Below the pieces are notes generated by a model that was not told where the DNA came from, did not search any database, and saw only the letters and a program-made list of their open reading frames with translations. Below are positions 34,687-43,413 of a stretch of 64,000 nucleotides of DNA, piece by piece. The stretch's first letter is position 1. Every line of letters begins with the position of its first letter. The position numbers and the translations under genes were made by a program. Location: assembly GCA_021810905.1 (NCBI GenBank), contig JAJZQH010000003.1, forward strand, positions 65,897 to 129,896, written 5' to 3'. The stretch is from a bacterium. GTDB lineage: Bacteria; UBA10199; 2-02-FULL-44-16; JAAZCA01.

Positions 34687-34908
34687 TTTTGATGGAAATG
34701 CGCCCTTTTCGAGCCCTTTTCGGGGGCAGATTGCTCCTTTCTGATGTAGGAATAGCGCAGTTTGCGGACATTTGTCGATTTTTTGTCAAAATCAAAGATT
34801 GCCAGCAACTTTGGCCCTCTTCCTGCCGATAATATATATAGATACAGTAACCAGCTGCCCGATAAAGTGTCTTGCCTCCTGCTTCACATACCTGAGATAA
34901 TTCCATAT
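34687..34908. other. intergenic region with probable promoter
   Basis: Beyond the repeat this region becomes A/T-rich, with ATAATATATATAGATACAG near 34831-34850 that could hold a -10 element for the metallopeptidase gene. No gene is supported. Confidence 0.35.
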
Positions 34909-35301
34909 ATGGAAATCAATAGATTCAGGCGAATCGTTGCGCAGGCCATAGACAAGCTGCCGGATGAGTTTCGCGCTGCACTTGAAAATATAGAAGTCGT
35001 GGTCGAAGACTGGCCCACGGACGAAGAATTGGACTTCTTCGAAGAGCGCGAGGACCTGGACGAGGGGGAGGGCGACGATCTGCTCCTCGGCTTATATCAA
35101 GGCACTCCGCTCAACCAGCGCAGCACCCTGTTCTATTCTGGTGAATTGCCCGACAAGATCACCCTGTTTCGCAAGGCAATAGAGGAATATTGCGCCAGCG
35201 ATGAGCATGCCATGCCCGAGGAGATCAGGCGCACCCTGCTGCATGAAATCGGCCATTATTTCGGCATCGAAGAGGATCGACTCAAAGATCTTGGTTATTA
35301 G
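34909..35301 (+). CDS. zincin-like metallopeptidase domain protein
   Basis: 130 residues from the ATG at 34909 (the frame is open from 34762, but the extra part is not conserved-looking). The family (PF06262-type small zincins) is shown by the start RFRRIVAQAIDKLPDEFRAALENIEVVVED, the LLGLYQGTPL segment, the KITLFRKAIE phrase and the zinc site TLLHEIGHYFGIEEDRLKDLGY, with HExxH and a downstream Glu/Asp. The acidic insert EEREDLDEGEGDD is at the usual variable place. Cytoplasmic; substrate unknown. Confidence 0.88.
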   Translation: MEINRFRRIVAQAIDKLPDEFRAALENIEVVVEDWPTDEELDFFEEREDLDEGEGDDLLLGLYQGTPLNQRSTLFYSGELPDKITLFRKAIEEYCASDEHAMPEEIRRTLLHEIGHYFGIEEDRLKDLGY

Positions 35302-35451
35302 ACTATTCGTTTCTCAAAATAACCGACAATATTTCGACACACGTCAATGCCTTGACTCATAAACTCACCCTTTCTTGAGAATTACTCCATGTCGCATAAT
35401 AAACATCCTTAAATTACAATAAGTTAATTTCTTAATACTCCCCGTCCTATT

Positions 35452-35467
35452 TGGCACACGGCTTGCT
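35452..35467 (+). promoter_or_regulatory. sigma-54 (-24/-12) promoter
   Basis: TTGGCAC, 5 bp ACGGC, TTGCT is essentially consensus, 40 bp upstream of the ATG at 35508. The upstream 100 bp is A/T-rich, as expected for an enhancer-activated promoter. Confidence 0.78.
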
Positions 35468-35507
35468 CTAATTAAGCATGGTGAAACAATATAAAGAGGG
35501 GGAAGTC

Positions 35508-36035
35508 ATGAAAAACCGCCACGGAGTCAGGCCATTTCTGGAGGAATTGCGCGGCGCAATCTCCGCCCTGCAAAAGATGAAACCGGGTGAAACGCACGTG
35601 TTATCGATCAATGCCAACTACGGGCATTATCAGCTCGTAATAGGTCCGGGGCCTGAAGGGGAAAACAAAGGTAGCAGGCCAATAGAGATCAACGGAGAGA
35701 TACACCACCTGTTTCTATCGCACGACTCCGTGCGCGCACAGCCTTCGCGCGAGCAGGTGACGGAGAACTTGCGGAATACGGTGATCCTGCGTGGCTGTAA
35801 AATCCATATCAAGGACCCCATGGGTGATGGCGATCATCTCGCCGAAGTGAATCATGACGGCAACGGCATGCATGCGCGCGAATATATCAACCTCGCGGGC
35901 CAGGAGGGCGAACATCTCATAAATGAAATGGAACACGACGAGCGGATGTCTCTCGAGGCATACAAGATAGTGCAGAAGGACATCCTGACCGCACTCAAGG
36001 AACACAAGGAGGAATCACTGGAGTCGGTGGACTGA
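35508..36035 (+). CDS. hypothetical protein under sigma-54 promoter
   Basis: 175 residues from the ATG at 35508, preceded by AGAGGGGG (an ATG at 35478 in frame is less well placed). The protein is soluble, His/Glu-rich, with GETHVLSINANYGHYQLVIGPG and KIHIKDPMGDGDHLAEVNHDG in the middle and a helical acidic C-terminus (EGEHLINEMEHDERMSLEAYKIV). No family or localisation signal is recognised. The clear upstream -24/-12 promoter implies expression under a sigma-54 activator. Confidence 0.72.
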   Translation: MKNRHGVRPFLEELRGAISALQKMKPGETHVLSINANYGHYQLVIGPGPEGENKGSRPIEINGEIHHLFLSHDSVRAQPSREQVTENLRNTVILRGCKIHIKDPMGDGDHLAEVNHDGNGMHAREYINLAGQEGEHLINEMEHDERMSLEAYKIVQKDILTALKEHKEESLESVD

Positions 36036-36042
36036 TTTCCAT

Positions 36043-37803
36043 TTATTTCAACGATATCCCCAGTTCATCAAGCTGCGCTTTTGAAACTTCTGACGGACAC
36101 TCGGCCATGAGGTCTGCGGCGCTCGCGGTCTTTGGGAACGCGATCACGTCGCGGATGGAGTCGGTGCCCGTGAGAAGCATGATGAGTCGATCCAGGCCGA
36201 GCGCGATTCCGCCGTGCGGCGGCGCGCCGAACTCCAGCGCGTCGAGAAGAAAACCGAACTTGAGGCGAGCCTCTTCATCAGCGATGCCGAGTATCTTGAA
36301 GATGCGGCTCTGCAGCGCCTGGTCGTGGATACGGATCGAGCCACCGCCCACCTCGGAGCCGTTCAACACCACGTCGTACGCGAGCGATCGCACTTTTCCG
36401 GGGTCGGTATCGAGCATCGCAATATCTTCAGGTGTAGGAGCGGTGAACGGATGATGTACTGCCATATGCCTGTGCTCGTCGCCGCTCCACTCAAGCAGTG
36501 GGAAATCCACGAGCCAGAATATGTCGATCTTAGATTCGTCGATGAGGTTGAATTTTTTTCCTATGGCAAGTCGCACGCCTCCCAACGCGTTGCACGCGTA
36601 ATCGTGATGCGCGTCGGCGACCATCAAGAGCGTATCTCCATCTTTCAGATGTGCAGTCGCAGCGATTTTTTTCTTCTCATCGTCGGAGAGGAATTTGGCG
36701 ATCGTGCCGGACCATCCTTCGGCGCCTACCTTTATCCACGCGAGCCCCTTTGCGCCAAGCGACTTCGCAACGCCCTCGAGCCCTTCTATCTCCTTGCGCG
36801 AAAGTTCATGGCTGCCCGCGTTGAGCCCCATCACTGCGCCGCCCGCTTCGACGATCGATGCGAATGCCTTGAAGCCCGCGCCGCGGAACGCATCGGTGAG
36901 CGTGCAGAGCTCGAGCGCGAACCTGCGGTCAGGGCGATCGCTTCCGTATCTCAGCATCGCTTCGTGATAAGTCATGCGCTCAAACGGGAGCTTGAGCTCA
37001 ACATGCTTGATCTCGCGGAAGACCTTGGAGAAGAGGCCTTCCATAATCTCAAACATATGCTCGCGATCAAAGAATGACGCCTCCACGTCCACCTGCGTGA
37101 ACTCAGGCTGGCGGTCTGCGCGCAGGTCCTCGTCGCGGAAACATTTTACGATCTGGAAGTAGCGGTCGCAGCCCGCCACCATCAGCAGCTGCTTGAATAT
37201 CTGCGGGCTCTGCGGGAGCGCGTAGAACTTGCCACGGCTGATGCGCGATGGGACGAGGTAATCGCGCGCGCCTTCGGGCGTGCTCTTGGTGAGAACCGGA
37301 GTCTCTATCTCCATGAATCCGCTCTCGGTGAGATAGTTGCGGATGACCTGCGCGGTCTTGTGCCTCAATGCGAGGATATTCTGCAGCTTCGGCCTGCGCA
37401 GATCGAGATAGCGATATTTCAGACGCACGTCCTCCGATGCGTCCGTATCATCCTCAACTACGAAGGGCTGCGGTTTTGCGGCGTTGAGCACGGTGAGAGA
37501 ATCGACCGATATCTCTATTTCACCGGTCGCCATTTTCTGATTTTCCTGACCCTCGGGCCGCATTGCCACGACGCCCTCGATCTCGAGCACGTATTCGTAG
37601 CGCACGCCCTCTGCCAAGACCACGATCTCTTTGGGTGCGGTCGCGGGATTTATGACGACCTGCGTGATGCCGAAGCGGTCGCGCAGGCCCAGGAATATAA
37701 GCCCGCCGAGATCGCGGCGCGAACCAACCCAGCCTTGGAGGACGACTCTCTTCCCGATCTCTTTTGCGGTCAGTTCTCCGCAGGTGTGCGTGCGTCGTTT
37801 CAT
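36043..37803 (-). CDS. aspS: aspartyl-tRNA synthetase
   Basis: 586 residues, the usual size of the bacterial-type enzyme. The N-terminal OB-fold anticodon-binding domain ([26 protein letters not shown]) is followed by the class II core: motif 1 near [25 protein letters not shown], motif 2 [20 protein letters not shown] and motif 3 [15 protein letters not shown], with the large bacterial insertion (GAD) domain between motifs 2 and 3. Because GatCAB genes are also present in the window, the enzyme may be non-discriminating and also charge tRNA-Asn; this cannot be read from the sequence with certainty. AAGGA precedes the ATG. Confidence 0.97.
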   Translation of the reverse strand: MKRRTHTCGELTAKEIGKRVVLQGWVGSRRDLGGLIFLGLRDRFGITQVVINPATAPKEIVVLAEGVRYEYVLEIEGVVAMRPEGQENQKMATGEIEISVDSLTVLNAAKPQPFVVEDDTDASEDVRLKYRYLDLRRPKLQNILALRHKTAQVIRNYLTESGFMEIETPVLTKSTPEGARDYLVPSRISRGKFYALPQSPQIFKQLLMVAGCDRYFQIVKCFRDEDLRADRQPEFTQVDVEASFFDREHMFEIMEGLFSKVFREIKHVELKLPFERMTYHEAMLRYGSDRPDRRFALELCTLTDAFRGAGFKAFASIVEAGGAVMGLNAGSHELSRKEIEGLEGVAKSLGAKGLAWIKVGAEGWSGTIAKFLSDDEKKKIAATAHLKDGDTLLMVADAHHDYACNALGGVRLAIGKKFNLIDESKIDIFWLVDFPLLEWSGDEHRHMAVHHPFTAPTPEDIAMLDTDPGKVRSLAYDVVLNGSEVGGGSIRIHDQALQSRIFKILGIADEEARLKFGFLLDALEFGAPPHGGIALGLDRLIMLLTGTDSIRDVIAFPKTASAADLMAECPSEVSKAQLDELGISLK

Positions 37804-37810
37804 CGAGTCC

Positions 37811-37915
37811 TTCTTTCCCCCTCCTTTGTAAGGAGGGGCCGGGGGAGGTAGGCCAAGGGGTTTTTCACGGGTCTACCCCTCCTAACCTCCCCTTATAAAG
37901 GGGAGGAAATTCTGA
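37811..37915. repeat. inverted pair of palindromic G/C-rich repeats
   Basis: Two copies of the 30237-type element (CCCTCCTTTGTAAGGAGGGG...GGGGAGGTAG, then CTACCCCTCCTAACC...CTCCCCTTATAAAGGGGAGG) face each other around a short spacer, between hisS and aspS. Confidence 0.75.
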
Positions 37916-37920
37916 TTCAC

Positions 37921-39192
37921 TCAGATATCCACCTGTACGAAATGTTGCGGCAGGTCTTTTATTCGCACTTCGTGTTGCTCGCCCGAGCGCATATCCTTAA
38001 CAGAGGCGACACCCTTGGCGATTTCGTCATCGCCCACGATCACCACCGTCTCAGCATTGAGCTTTGACGCGCGCCGCATCTGCGACTTGAGCGAGTGAAT
38101 TGCAAAATCCCATTCCACACGCACGCCGTCGCGCCGCAGTGTCTGAATTACCGGAAGGACCTCAAAGCGGGCGCGATCGCCCATCACCACGAAGAAGATC
38201 AGATCCTCGGCTGGAAGCGGCTCCTTATTCTGCTCGATGAGCAGCACCAGCCGCTCAACGCCAAGCGCACAGCCGACACCCGGCACGTCCGTGCCGCCGA
38301 GCGATTTGACAAGCCCGTCGTATCTGCCTCCCGCGGCAACCGCATTCTGGGAGCCGAGCTTCGTAGTCGTGAACTCGAATGCGGTGCGCATGTAGTAATC
38401 GAGCCCGCGGACTATCCGGTAGTTCTCTACGTACGCAACGCCCATAGCTGCGAGCGCACGCTTCACTTCATCATAGTGCGCACGGCAGGTCTCGCACCAG
38501 TAATCAGGAAGTGATGGGGCGCCTTTCGTGAGCTCCGCGCACGCCTCATTCTTGCAATCGAGCACGCGCATCGGATTTCGCTCCAGGCGGCGCACGCAGT
38601 CCGCGCACAATTTTGATTCGCTCTTTTTTAGAAACGCGAGCAGCGCCGCGTTGAAAGACGGCCTGCAATCAGGACAGCCAAGCGAGTTGATTTCGAGCGT
38701 GACATCGGCCGCGCCGGATTCGGAAAGAAACTGCGAGATCATTGCCATGACCTCTGCGTCCGCTATAGGGCTATCCACGCCGAGGAGTTCGCAACCTATC
38801 TGGAAGAACTGGCGCTGTCTCCCTTTTTGCGGACGCTCGCGGCGGAACATCGGCCCCATGTAATAGTATCGAGCGAGCGGTTCGGAGAGAAACGCGCCTG
38901 ACTCGATATATGCGCGCACTACCGACGCCGTGCCCTCCGGCCTCAGCGTGAGCGACTCGCCGCCGCGATCCTCGAAGGTATACATCTCCTTCTCTACGAT
39001 TGCGGTATTCTCGCCGACTCCGCGGCGGAAGAGTTCCGTGGGTTCCGCGATCGGCGTGCGGATCTCGCTGTAGCCGTAGCAGCCGAACACGCCGCGCGCC
39101 GCGGCCTCAACCTTCTGCCACAGGCGCGACTCGGGCGGCATGACATCTGCCATCCCCTTTACTGCGGTGAATTTCTGCGGACGCTGGTTCAT
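37921..39192 (-). CDS. hisS: histidyl-tRNA synthetase
   Basis: 423 residues, typical length. Class II features: the start KFTAVKGMADVMPPESRLWQKVE, motif 1 region YSEIRTPIAEPTELFRRGVGE, motif 2 GPMFRRERPQKGRQRQFFQIG, the HisRS signature LDYYMRTAFEF and motif 3 GCALGVERLVLLI. The HGTP anticodon-binding domain follows. An insertion with four Cys (CPDC...CADC, and CKNEAC...CETC) lies at about residues 175-235 and may bind zinc. Followed on the same strand, after an inverted repeat pair, by aspS. Confidence 0.96.
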   Translation of the reverse strand: MNQRPQKFTAVKGMADVMPPESRLWQKVEAAARGVFGCYGYSEIRTPIAEPTELFRRGVGENTAIVEKEMYTFEDRGGESLTLRPEGTASVVRAYIESGAFLSEPLARYYYMGPMFRRERPQKGRQRQFFQIGCELLGVDSPIADAEVMAMISQFLSESGAADVTLEINSLGCPDCRPSFNAALLAFLKKSESKLCADCVRRLERNPMRVLDCKNEACAELTKGAPSLPDYWCETCRAHYDEVKRALAAMGVAYVENYRIVRGLDYYMRTAFEFTTTKLGSQNAVAAGGRYDGLVKSLGGTDVPGVGCALGVERLVLLIEQNKEPLPAEDLIFFVVMGDRARFEVLPVIQTLRRDGVRVEWDFAIHSLKSQMRRASKLNAETVVIVGDDEIAKGVASVKDMRSGEQHEVRIKDLPQHFVQVDI

Positions 39193-39281
39193 ATATGTTG
39201 AAAAGTTGGAGTATCAGAGGAAAAGCCGCGCTGTCAACGCAATTGCCTTGATATAAAAGGGAATTCAAGTACTATTAACAA

Positions 39282-40358
39282 ATGCGCCTGGCTCGATACG
39301 CCGCTGTTGTCGCTTTCGCCCTCTCCTGCGCCGGGTGCTGGAGCCCGTTTCAGAATCCCTTCTCCAATCCATTCAGCGGTGGTAGCGACGACAGACCGGA
39401 AGTCACACCAAGTAGAGTGACACAGCCCTCAAAGAAATACGCAGTCGCCGTCGGCGGGGTCATGCCGGGCCGTGACGAAATCGTCATTTTCGATACATCG
39501 GGAAATCCGAGAGACTTCGGTACCTCGACGCTGACCTGCACACCCGATGACTCAATCATCAAACTGGCCGCAAGGACCGGTTATGACACCGAGGCAGCAG
39601 GCAGCGGGGTAAAGGTCACCGCGGTTTCGCCCGGAGTAACCGCGGTGCGCTGCAAACTCGACAGCAACGACATGAGCGAGGTGTATGAGGTCACAGTACC
39701 GCCGCAGTCGCTGATCCAGATACTCGTCGCTGAGGCGGGGCAACAACTCTCCGAAGAGGCGAAGATAGACGAAGACGCTGGCGCTGATGTCGTGGCGCTC
39801 GACAGCTCAAGCCCCACGGCGGAGGCGCTGGGCTCGGTCATCAGAAACAGGATCGAGCTCATAAACCAGAAGGACCGTCCGGCGCTCTTCAACGCAAACC
39901 CGGACGATTACGACGCAGATCCACCTGCTTCGTATTATGACGCTGTGATAATGGCCCAGGGCCAATTCTCGCCTACGGCCGCTGCTGACTCGTCCAACGA
40001 TATTTTCATGGAAGCGGAGCGGCGCGCGTGGCTCTCCGGAGATGAGCGCGTTGCATACGATCAGGCGGTCATCACCGCGGCAGGTATATTCAACGGAGAC
40101 ATAGCAGACACCGCCGGCAGTTCGTTCGCCTTTCGCACGCCCACAGATGATGAATGGGCCGCAATATCCCAGGCGTTCGCAGTCGCCGCCGTGAATATGC
40201 CGGCGAACGCCGGCTTCAGCGACGCATCTTTTCCTGATCTCGATCCGATCCAGATACTGGTCCTGCAGGATGTGTGGAAATACGACGACGGCCGGCCCGC
40301 GTTTGTCTTCGCGCGAAGCCGGCCGGAGAACTCGTATGCGGTGGTCAATGTTCCGTGA
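39282..40358 (+). CDS. lipoprotein of unknown function
   Basis: 358 residues; signal peptide with lipobox LSCAGCW at Cys ~19. A short Asn/Pro/Ser-rich linker leads to a beta domain (YAVAVGGVMPGRDEIVIFDTSG, GVKVTAVSPGVTAVRC) resembling bacterial Ig-like domains, then a helical region (VAEAGQQLSEEAKIDED) and a C-terminal domain with YDQAVITAAGIFNGDIADTAG and LQDVWKYDDGRPAFVFARSR. The helical domain could be enzymatic but no family is certain. Convergent with the FG-GAP lipoprotein gene. Confidence 0.7.
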   Translation: MRLARYAAVVAFALSCAGCWSPFQNPFSNPFSGGSDDRPEVTPSRVTQPSKKYAVAVGGVMPGRDEIVIFDTSGNPRDFGTSTLTCTPDDSIIKLAARTGYDTEAAGSGVKVTAVSPGVTAVRCKLDSNDMSEVYEVTVPPQSLIQILVAEAGQQLSEEAKIDEDAGADVVALDSSSPTAEALGSVIRNRIELINQKDRPALFNANPDDYDADPPASYYDAVIMAQGQFSPTAAADSSNDIFMEAERRAWLSGDERVAYDQAVITAAGIFNGDIADTAGSSFAFRTPTDDEWAAISQAFAVAAVNMPANAGFSDASFPDLDPIQILVLQDVWKYDDGRPAFVFARSRPENSYAVVNVP

Positions 40359-40365
40359 TGGAGCG

Positions 40366-42198
40366 TCACTTCATACTGCCTGCGCCTGAGACTGAAATTC
40401 CGAACTTATCTGTTTGAACCATGCCTGTGTACTTAACAGGAGCTGCTCCTCCATATAAATATACCGCGTTGGCGCCTGGTGAGCCGACCAGATAATCCAC
40501 CTTGCCGTCGGAATTGACGTCGCCGATTCCGGATACGCTGAAACCAAACAACTCTTTAACCGCAGATCCGCCGTTCGCCTGAGGAGGACCTCCACCACCC
40601 ATGTATACGTAAATATTCCCGGTCCCATTGTTTCCATCAGGAGCTCCAATAAGCAAATCCGTTTTTCCATCCCCACCAAAATCACCAACACCGGCGACAG
40701 AATATCCGAAGTGCTGATCGTCGATCTGGCCATCGAATTTTGTTCCGTCAGCAAGCATCGTATTTTTAAAGGCAGGCCCGCCTTTGAAAACATAGACCGA
40801 ACCTCTTGTTTTGCCCGCTATCTGATTGAATGGTGCGCCAACGGCCACATAATCAATCCCAACGCCGTCGTAATCACCGATGCCGGCAACCGCGGAACCA
40901 AAGTTGGAATTAGCCTCTCCGGTTATCGCAATCAGGGCATCGCTCGTCTGGAGATTTCCCTTCATCAGGACAGAACCGCTGAAGAGATACGCCTTGCCTG
41001 TTGCCACATTCTGCATACCAGGCTCGCCGATTATTATATCCAGGACTTTGTCTCCATCGATATCGCCTGCAGAGGCCAGGGATTCACCAAACTGATCTTT
41101 GGCCGCGCCTGAAATCATCGTCTTCGCTATAGTATCCGCGCCAACCTTGTTGGAATTACCGGCGAGCAGATTCTCGCCGCTGAAGAGATAGGTTTTTCCA
41201 GTGTTGTTCGCAAAGCCCGGGGCACCGACAATCAAATCGTCAAATCCATCACCATTGATATCGCCCGCGCCAGCCACTGCGCTCCCAAATAATTCGTACG
41301 TAGTGAGCCCCTGACCAACGACAGATGCATCTGCCTTGGATGCATCAGTATTACCAGTTATCAATTTTTTCCCGCTGAAGACGTATACGGCGCCCACACC
41401 ACCTTTACTGTTAACTGTTTCCACAGGTGCGCCGACTGCTACATCCGCGTATCCATCGGCGTTCAGATCACCAACTATCGCGACTGTTCGTCCCAACTTC
41501 GTTTTCGGTGTTACTCCTAAAATGACGGCAATGTCCTTGCCATTTGGTGCATCTCCACTGATTACATACGCAGCGCCCTGCTGATTATTCGCATCAGTTG
41601 CGCCCACTACAAAATCCGGCACGCCGTCACCGTTCACGTCACCGGGCGTCATCGTTGTAAATGATTTGTCTACAGGTTCAATCGCGCCGCCTGCTTCGGA
41701 GAGCGCTTCATTTGATATCTGCAGCGAGTACTTTGTCCTGGCCGCGAGCCTTGACTTGGGCTTGAAGGTCATCGTCAGCTTGTCAGCACTCCAGGCGATA
41801 TCTCCATCGACCTTGTTGCTCTTGGAATCGATGAGCGAGGTCGCCTTTTCGACTTCAGCCTTATTCATCGCCTCGGAGAACGCCGCTTTGATGGAAATGA
41901 CGAGAGGGCTGAACGGAAAATCGAGGACGTCCATCTCCGTGCCGTCTAGTTTGACGAGCTTGAGATTGACCGTCGGAACTCCAGCGGCTCCAGGCGTAGA
42001 TCCAGGCGTGACCCCTTGAGTGCCGGTACCCTCGGAAGGTGTGCCACCTGCGTTAACGCCCCCGCCGAATTCGAAGTTGCCGGCTGGGACCGGACCTCCG
42101 CCGCCCTGACTATGGCAGCCCGCGTAAGCGATCAAAAGTACAGGCGCAATCGCGACAATACTCACCACCCTCAGAACTTTGAATAATCTGTTCGACAT
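40366..42198 (-). CDS. FG-GAP repeat (integrin-alpha-like) lipoprotein
   Basis: 610 residues from the ATG at 42198; GAGGAGG lies 5 bases upstream. Lipobox IAYAGCHS. After a Gly/Pro/Thr-rich linker, residues ~70-180 form an Ig-like (SbsA/Big_5-type) domain (FSPLVISIKAAFSEAMNKAEVE). Then come about seven FG-GAP blades, each with a calcium-binding loop such as DVNGDGVPD, DLNADGYAD, DINGDGFDD, DIDGDKVLD, DYDGVGID, DFGGDGKTD and DVNSDGKVD. The blades fold as a beta-propeller used in adhesion or ligand binding. Likely surface exposed. A weak sigma-54-like promoter lies upstream. Confidence 0.88.
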   Translation of the reverse strand: MSNRLFKVLRVVSIVAIAPVLLIAYAGCHSQGGGGPVPAGNFEFGGGVNAGGTPSEGTGTQGVTPGSTPGAAGVPTVNLKLVKLDGTEMDVLDFPFSPLVISIKAAFSEAMNKAEVEKATSLIDSKSNKVDGDIAWSADKLTMTFKPKSRLAARTKYSLQISNEALSEAGGAIEPVDKSFTTMTPGDVNGDGVPDFVVGATDANNQQGAAYVISGDAPNGKDIAVILGVTPKTKLGRTVAIVGDLNADGYADVAVGAPVETVNSKGGVGAVYVFSGKKLITGNTDASKADASVVGQGLTTYELFGSAVAGAGDINGDGFDDLIVGAPGFANNTGKTYLFSGENLLAGNSNKVGADTIAKTMISGAAKDQFGESLASAGDIDGDKVLDIIIGEPGMQNVATGKAYLFSGSVLMKGNLQTSDALIAITGEANSNFGSAVAGIGDYDGVGIDYVAVGAPFNQIAGKTRGSVYVFKGGPAFKNTMLADGTKFDGQIDDQHFGYSVAGVGDFGGDGKTDLLIGAPDGNNGTGNIYVYMGGGGPPQANGGSAVKELFGFSVSGIGDVNSDGKVDYLVGSPGANAVYLYGGAAPVKYTGMVQTDKFGISVSGAGSMK

Positions 42199-42254
42199 AA
42201 AAACCTCCTCTGACAGAACCCCTTGGGGTTCAATAATCACCATTGCTATTAATT

Positions 42255-42270
42255 AGCATATTCCGTGCCA
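42255..42270 (-). promoter_or_regulatory. possible sigma-54 promoter
   Basis: Minus strand TGGCAC, 5 bp, ATGCT: -24 element perfect, -12 element one base off (ATGC for TTGC). About 57 bp upstream of the FG-GAP lipoprotein start. Confidence 0.45.
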
Positions 42271-42394
42271 TTGCATCGCAAAAAAACGAGCTCAATAACG
42301 CTGCGTTGCAAGTCTCACCGCTAATAAACGACGATCATTTTGATAATTCAGAGTGAACCGTCAGAATTCAGACATGTGCACACAAAACAGGGCT

Positions 42395-42436
42395 TTTGCC
42401 TGCCGGCAGGCATGCTTCGCCTGCGCTCGCAATGAC
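42395..42436. repeat. palindrome with GTCATTGCGAGCG-type word
   Basis: GCCTGCCGGCAGGC followed by the complement of GTCATTGCGAGCGCAGGCG. This word is a widespread intergenic repeat in environmental bacterial genomes. Confidence 0.5.
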
Positions 42437-42458
42437 AAACGAAAATGAATTGACCATG

Positions 42459-43310
42459 CTAGCGCCGCTCGGCAACGTCATCGGCAGGAACCTGAGGCGG
42501 GAGTCCAAGATCGTAGCCCACACTCGCGATCACGTCTGCATCCAGCGGGAGCGACGCCTTTCTCACGTATCCCTCGAACAGTGCGTTGTCGCAGATGACG
42601 TTGACTAGCCTGGGATTGCCTTTGGAGAGTTCGTAAATCCCCTCGAGCGCGGATGCGGAAAAGACCTGCTGGCTTGTGCCGGCATGAAAGAGGCGGAAGC
42701 GGATGTAATCCACAAGCACGTCCGGCGGAAAATTCTTGAGCTGAAAGCGCATTGCCATGCGCTGCTTTAGCGCAGGCTCACCTGAGAGGCAGCGATCCAG
42801 TTCGTTCATGCCGAACATCACGATGGAGAGGAGCTTCGCATGCGCGAGTTCGAGGTTCAGAAGCCCCCTGATCTCCTCCAGGACTTCGGGAGAACGAAGC
42901 ATATGCGCCTCATCGATGAGGATCACGGCCTTGCGCCCGGATTCTGCAATGGCGTTGAGGCGTTCATAGAGGCGGCCCAGCACGTCGACCTTGCCGCCGG
43001 TCAAGTCTTCGGCCCCTACCTGCTGCGCGATCCGGCGCACCAGCCATTCGCCGGTGACGTCCGCATGCAGCACAACGATCAACGCGGCCTCATAGTCATC
43101 CTCAGGCAGCGCTTCGAGGAGCCTCCGCGCGAGCAGTGTCTTGCCGGTGCCGACATCGCCCACGAGCACGGCGAGCCCTCGCATACCTTCCACCGCGTGC
43201 TTGAGCCGCATGAACGCCTGATCGTGCTGATCGTTGTGATAATAGAAGTTCGTGAGCGGCACGATCGAAAACGGCTCCTGCTGAAGGCCGTAATATTGGA
43301 GGTGGTCCAT
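42459..43310 (-). CDS. ExeA/GspA-type AAA ATPase
   Basis: 283 residues; GGAGGAG upstream of the ATG. The start YYGLQQEPFSIVPLTNFYYHNDQHDQAFMRLKHAVEG is characteristic of ExeA-like general secretion ATPases. Walker A is GDVGTGKTLLARRLLE near 51-66, Walker B KAVILIDEAHML near 130, sensor and Arg-finger region FPPDVLVDYIRFRL and RLVNVICDNAL at the end. It lacks the C-terminal peptidoglycan-binding domain of full-length ExeA. ExeA helps assemble the type II secretin. A TPR gene precedes it and a prepilin peptidase gene is 3 kb away, so a role in secretion or pilus assembly is likely. Confidence 0.88.
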   Translation of the reverse strand: MDHLQYYGLQQEPFSIVPLTNFYYHNDQHDQAFMRLKHAVEGMRGLAVLVGDVGTGKTLLARRLLEALPEDDYEAALIVVLHADVTGEWLVRRIAQQVGAEDLTGGKVDVLGRLYERLNAIAESGRKAVILIDEAHMLRSPEVLEEIRGLLNLELAHAKLLSIVMFGMNELDRCLSGEPALKQRMAMRFQLKNFPPDVLVDYIRFRLFHAGTSQQVFSASALEGIYELSKGNPRLVNVICDNALFEGYVRKASLPLDADVIASVGYDLGLPPQVPADDVAERR

Positions 43311-43318
43311 AATTGTTC

Positions 43319-43405
43319 AACTCCTCCCTCCCCTTTGTAAGGGGAGGGTAAGGGCGGGGTAGATCACGGTCTACCTCCCCTTACCCCTCCTTACAAAGGA
43401 GGGGG
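43319..43405. repeat. inverted pair of palindromic G/C-rich repeats
   Basis: Same family as at 30237 and 37811: CCCTCCCCTTTGTAAGGGG...GGGGTAGATC and its inverted partner ending CTCCTTACAAAGGAGGGGG. It separates two leftward genes. Confidence 0.75.
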
Positions 43406-43413
43406 ATGAATAA

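Noticed and set aside
42459-43340. Plus-strand ORF antisense to the ExeA-like ATPase gene
   Set aside because: Long open antisense frames are common in G/C-rich genes; Walker motifs are on the minus strand.
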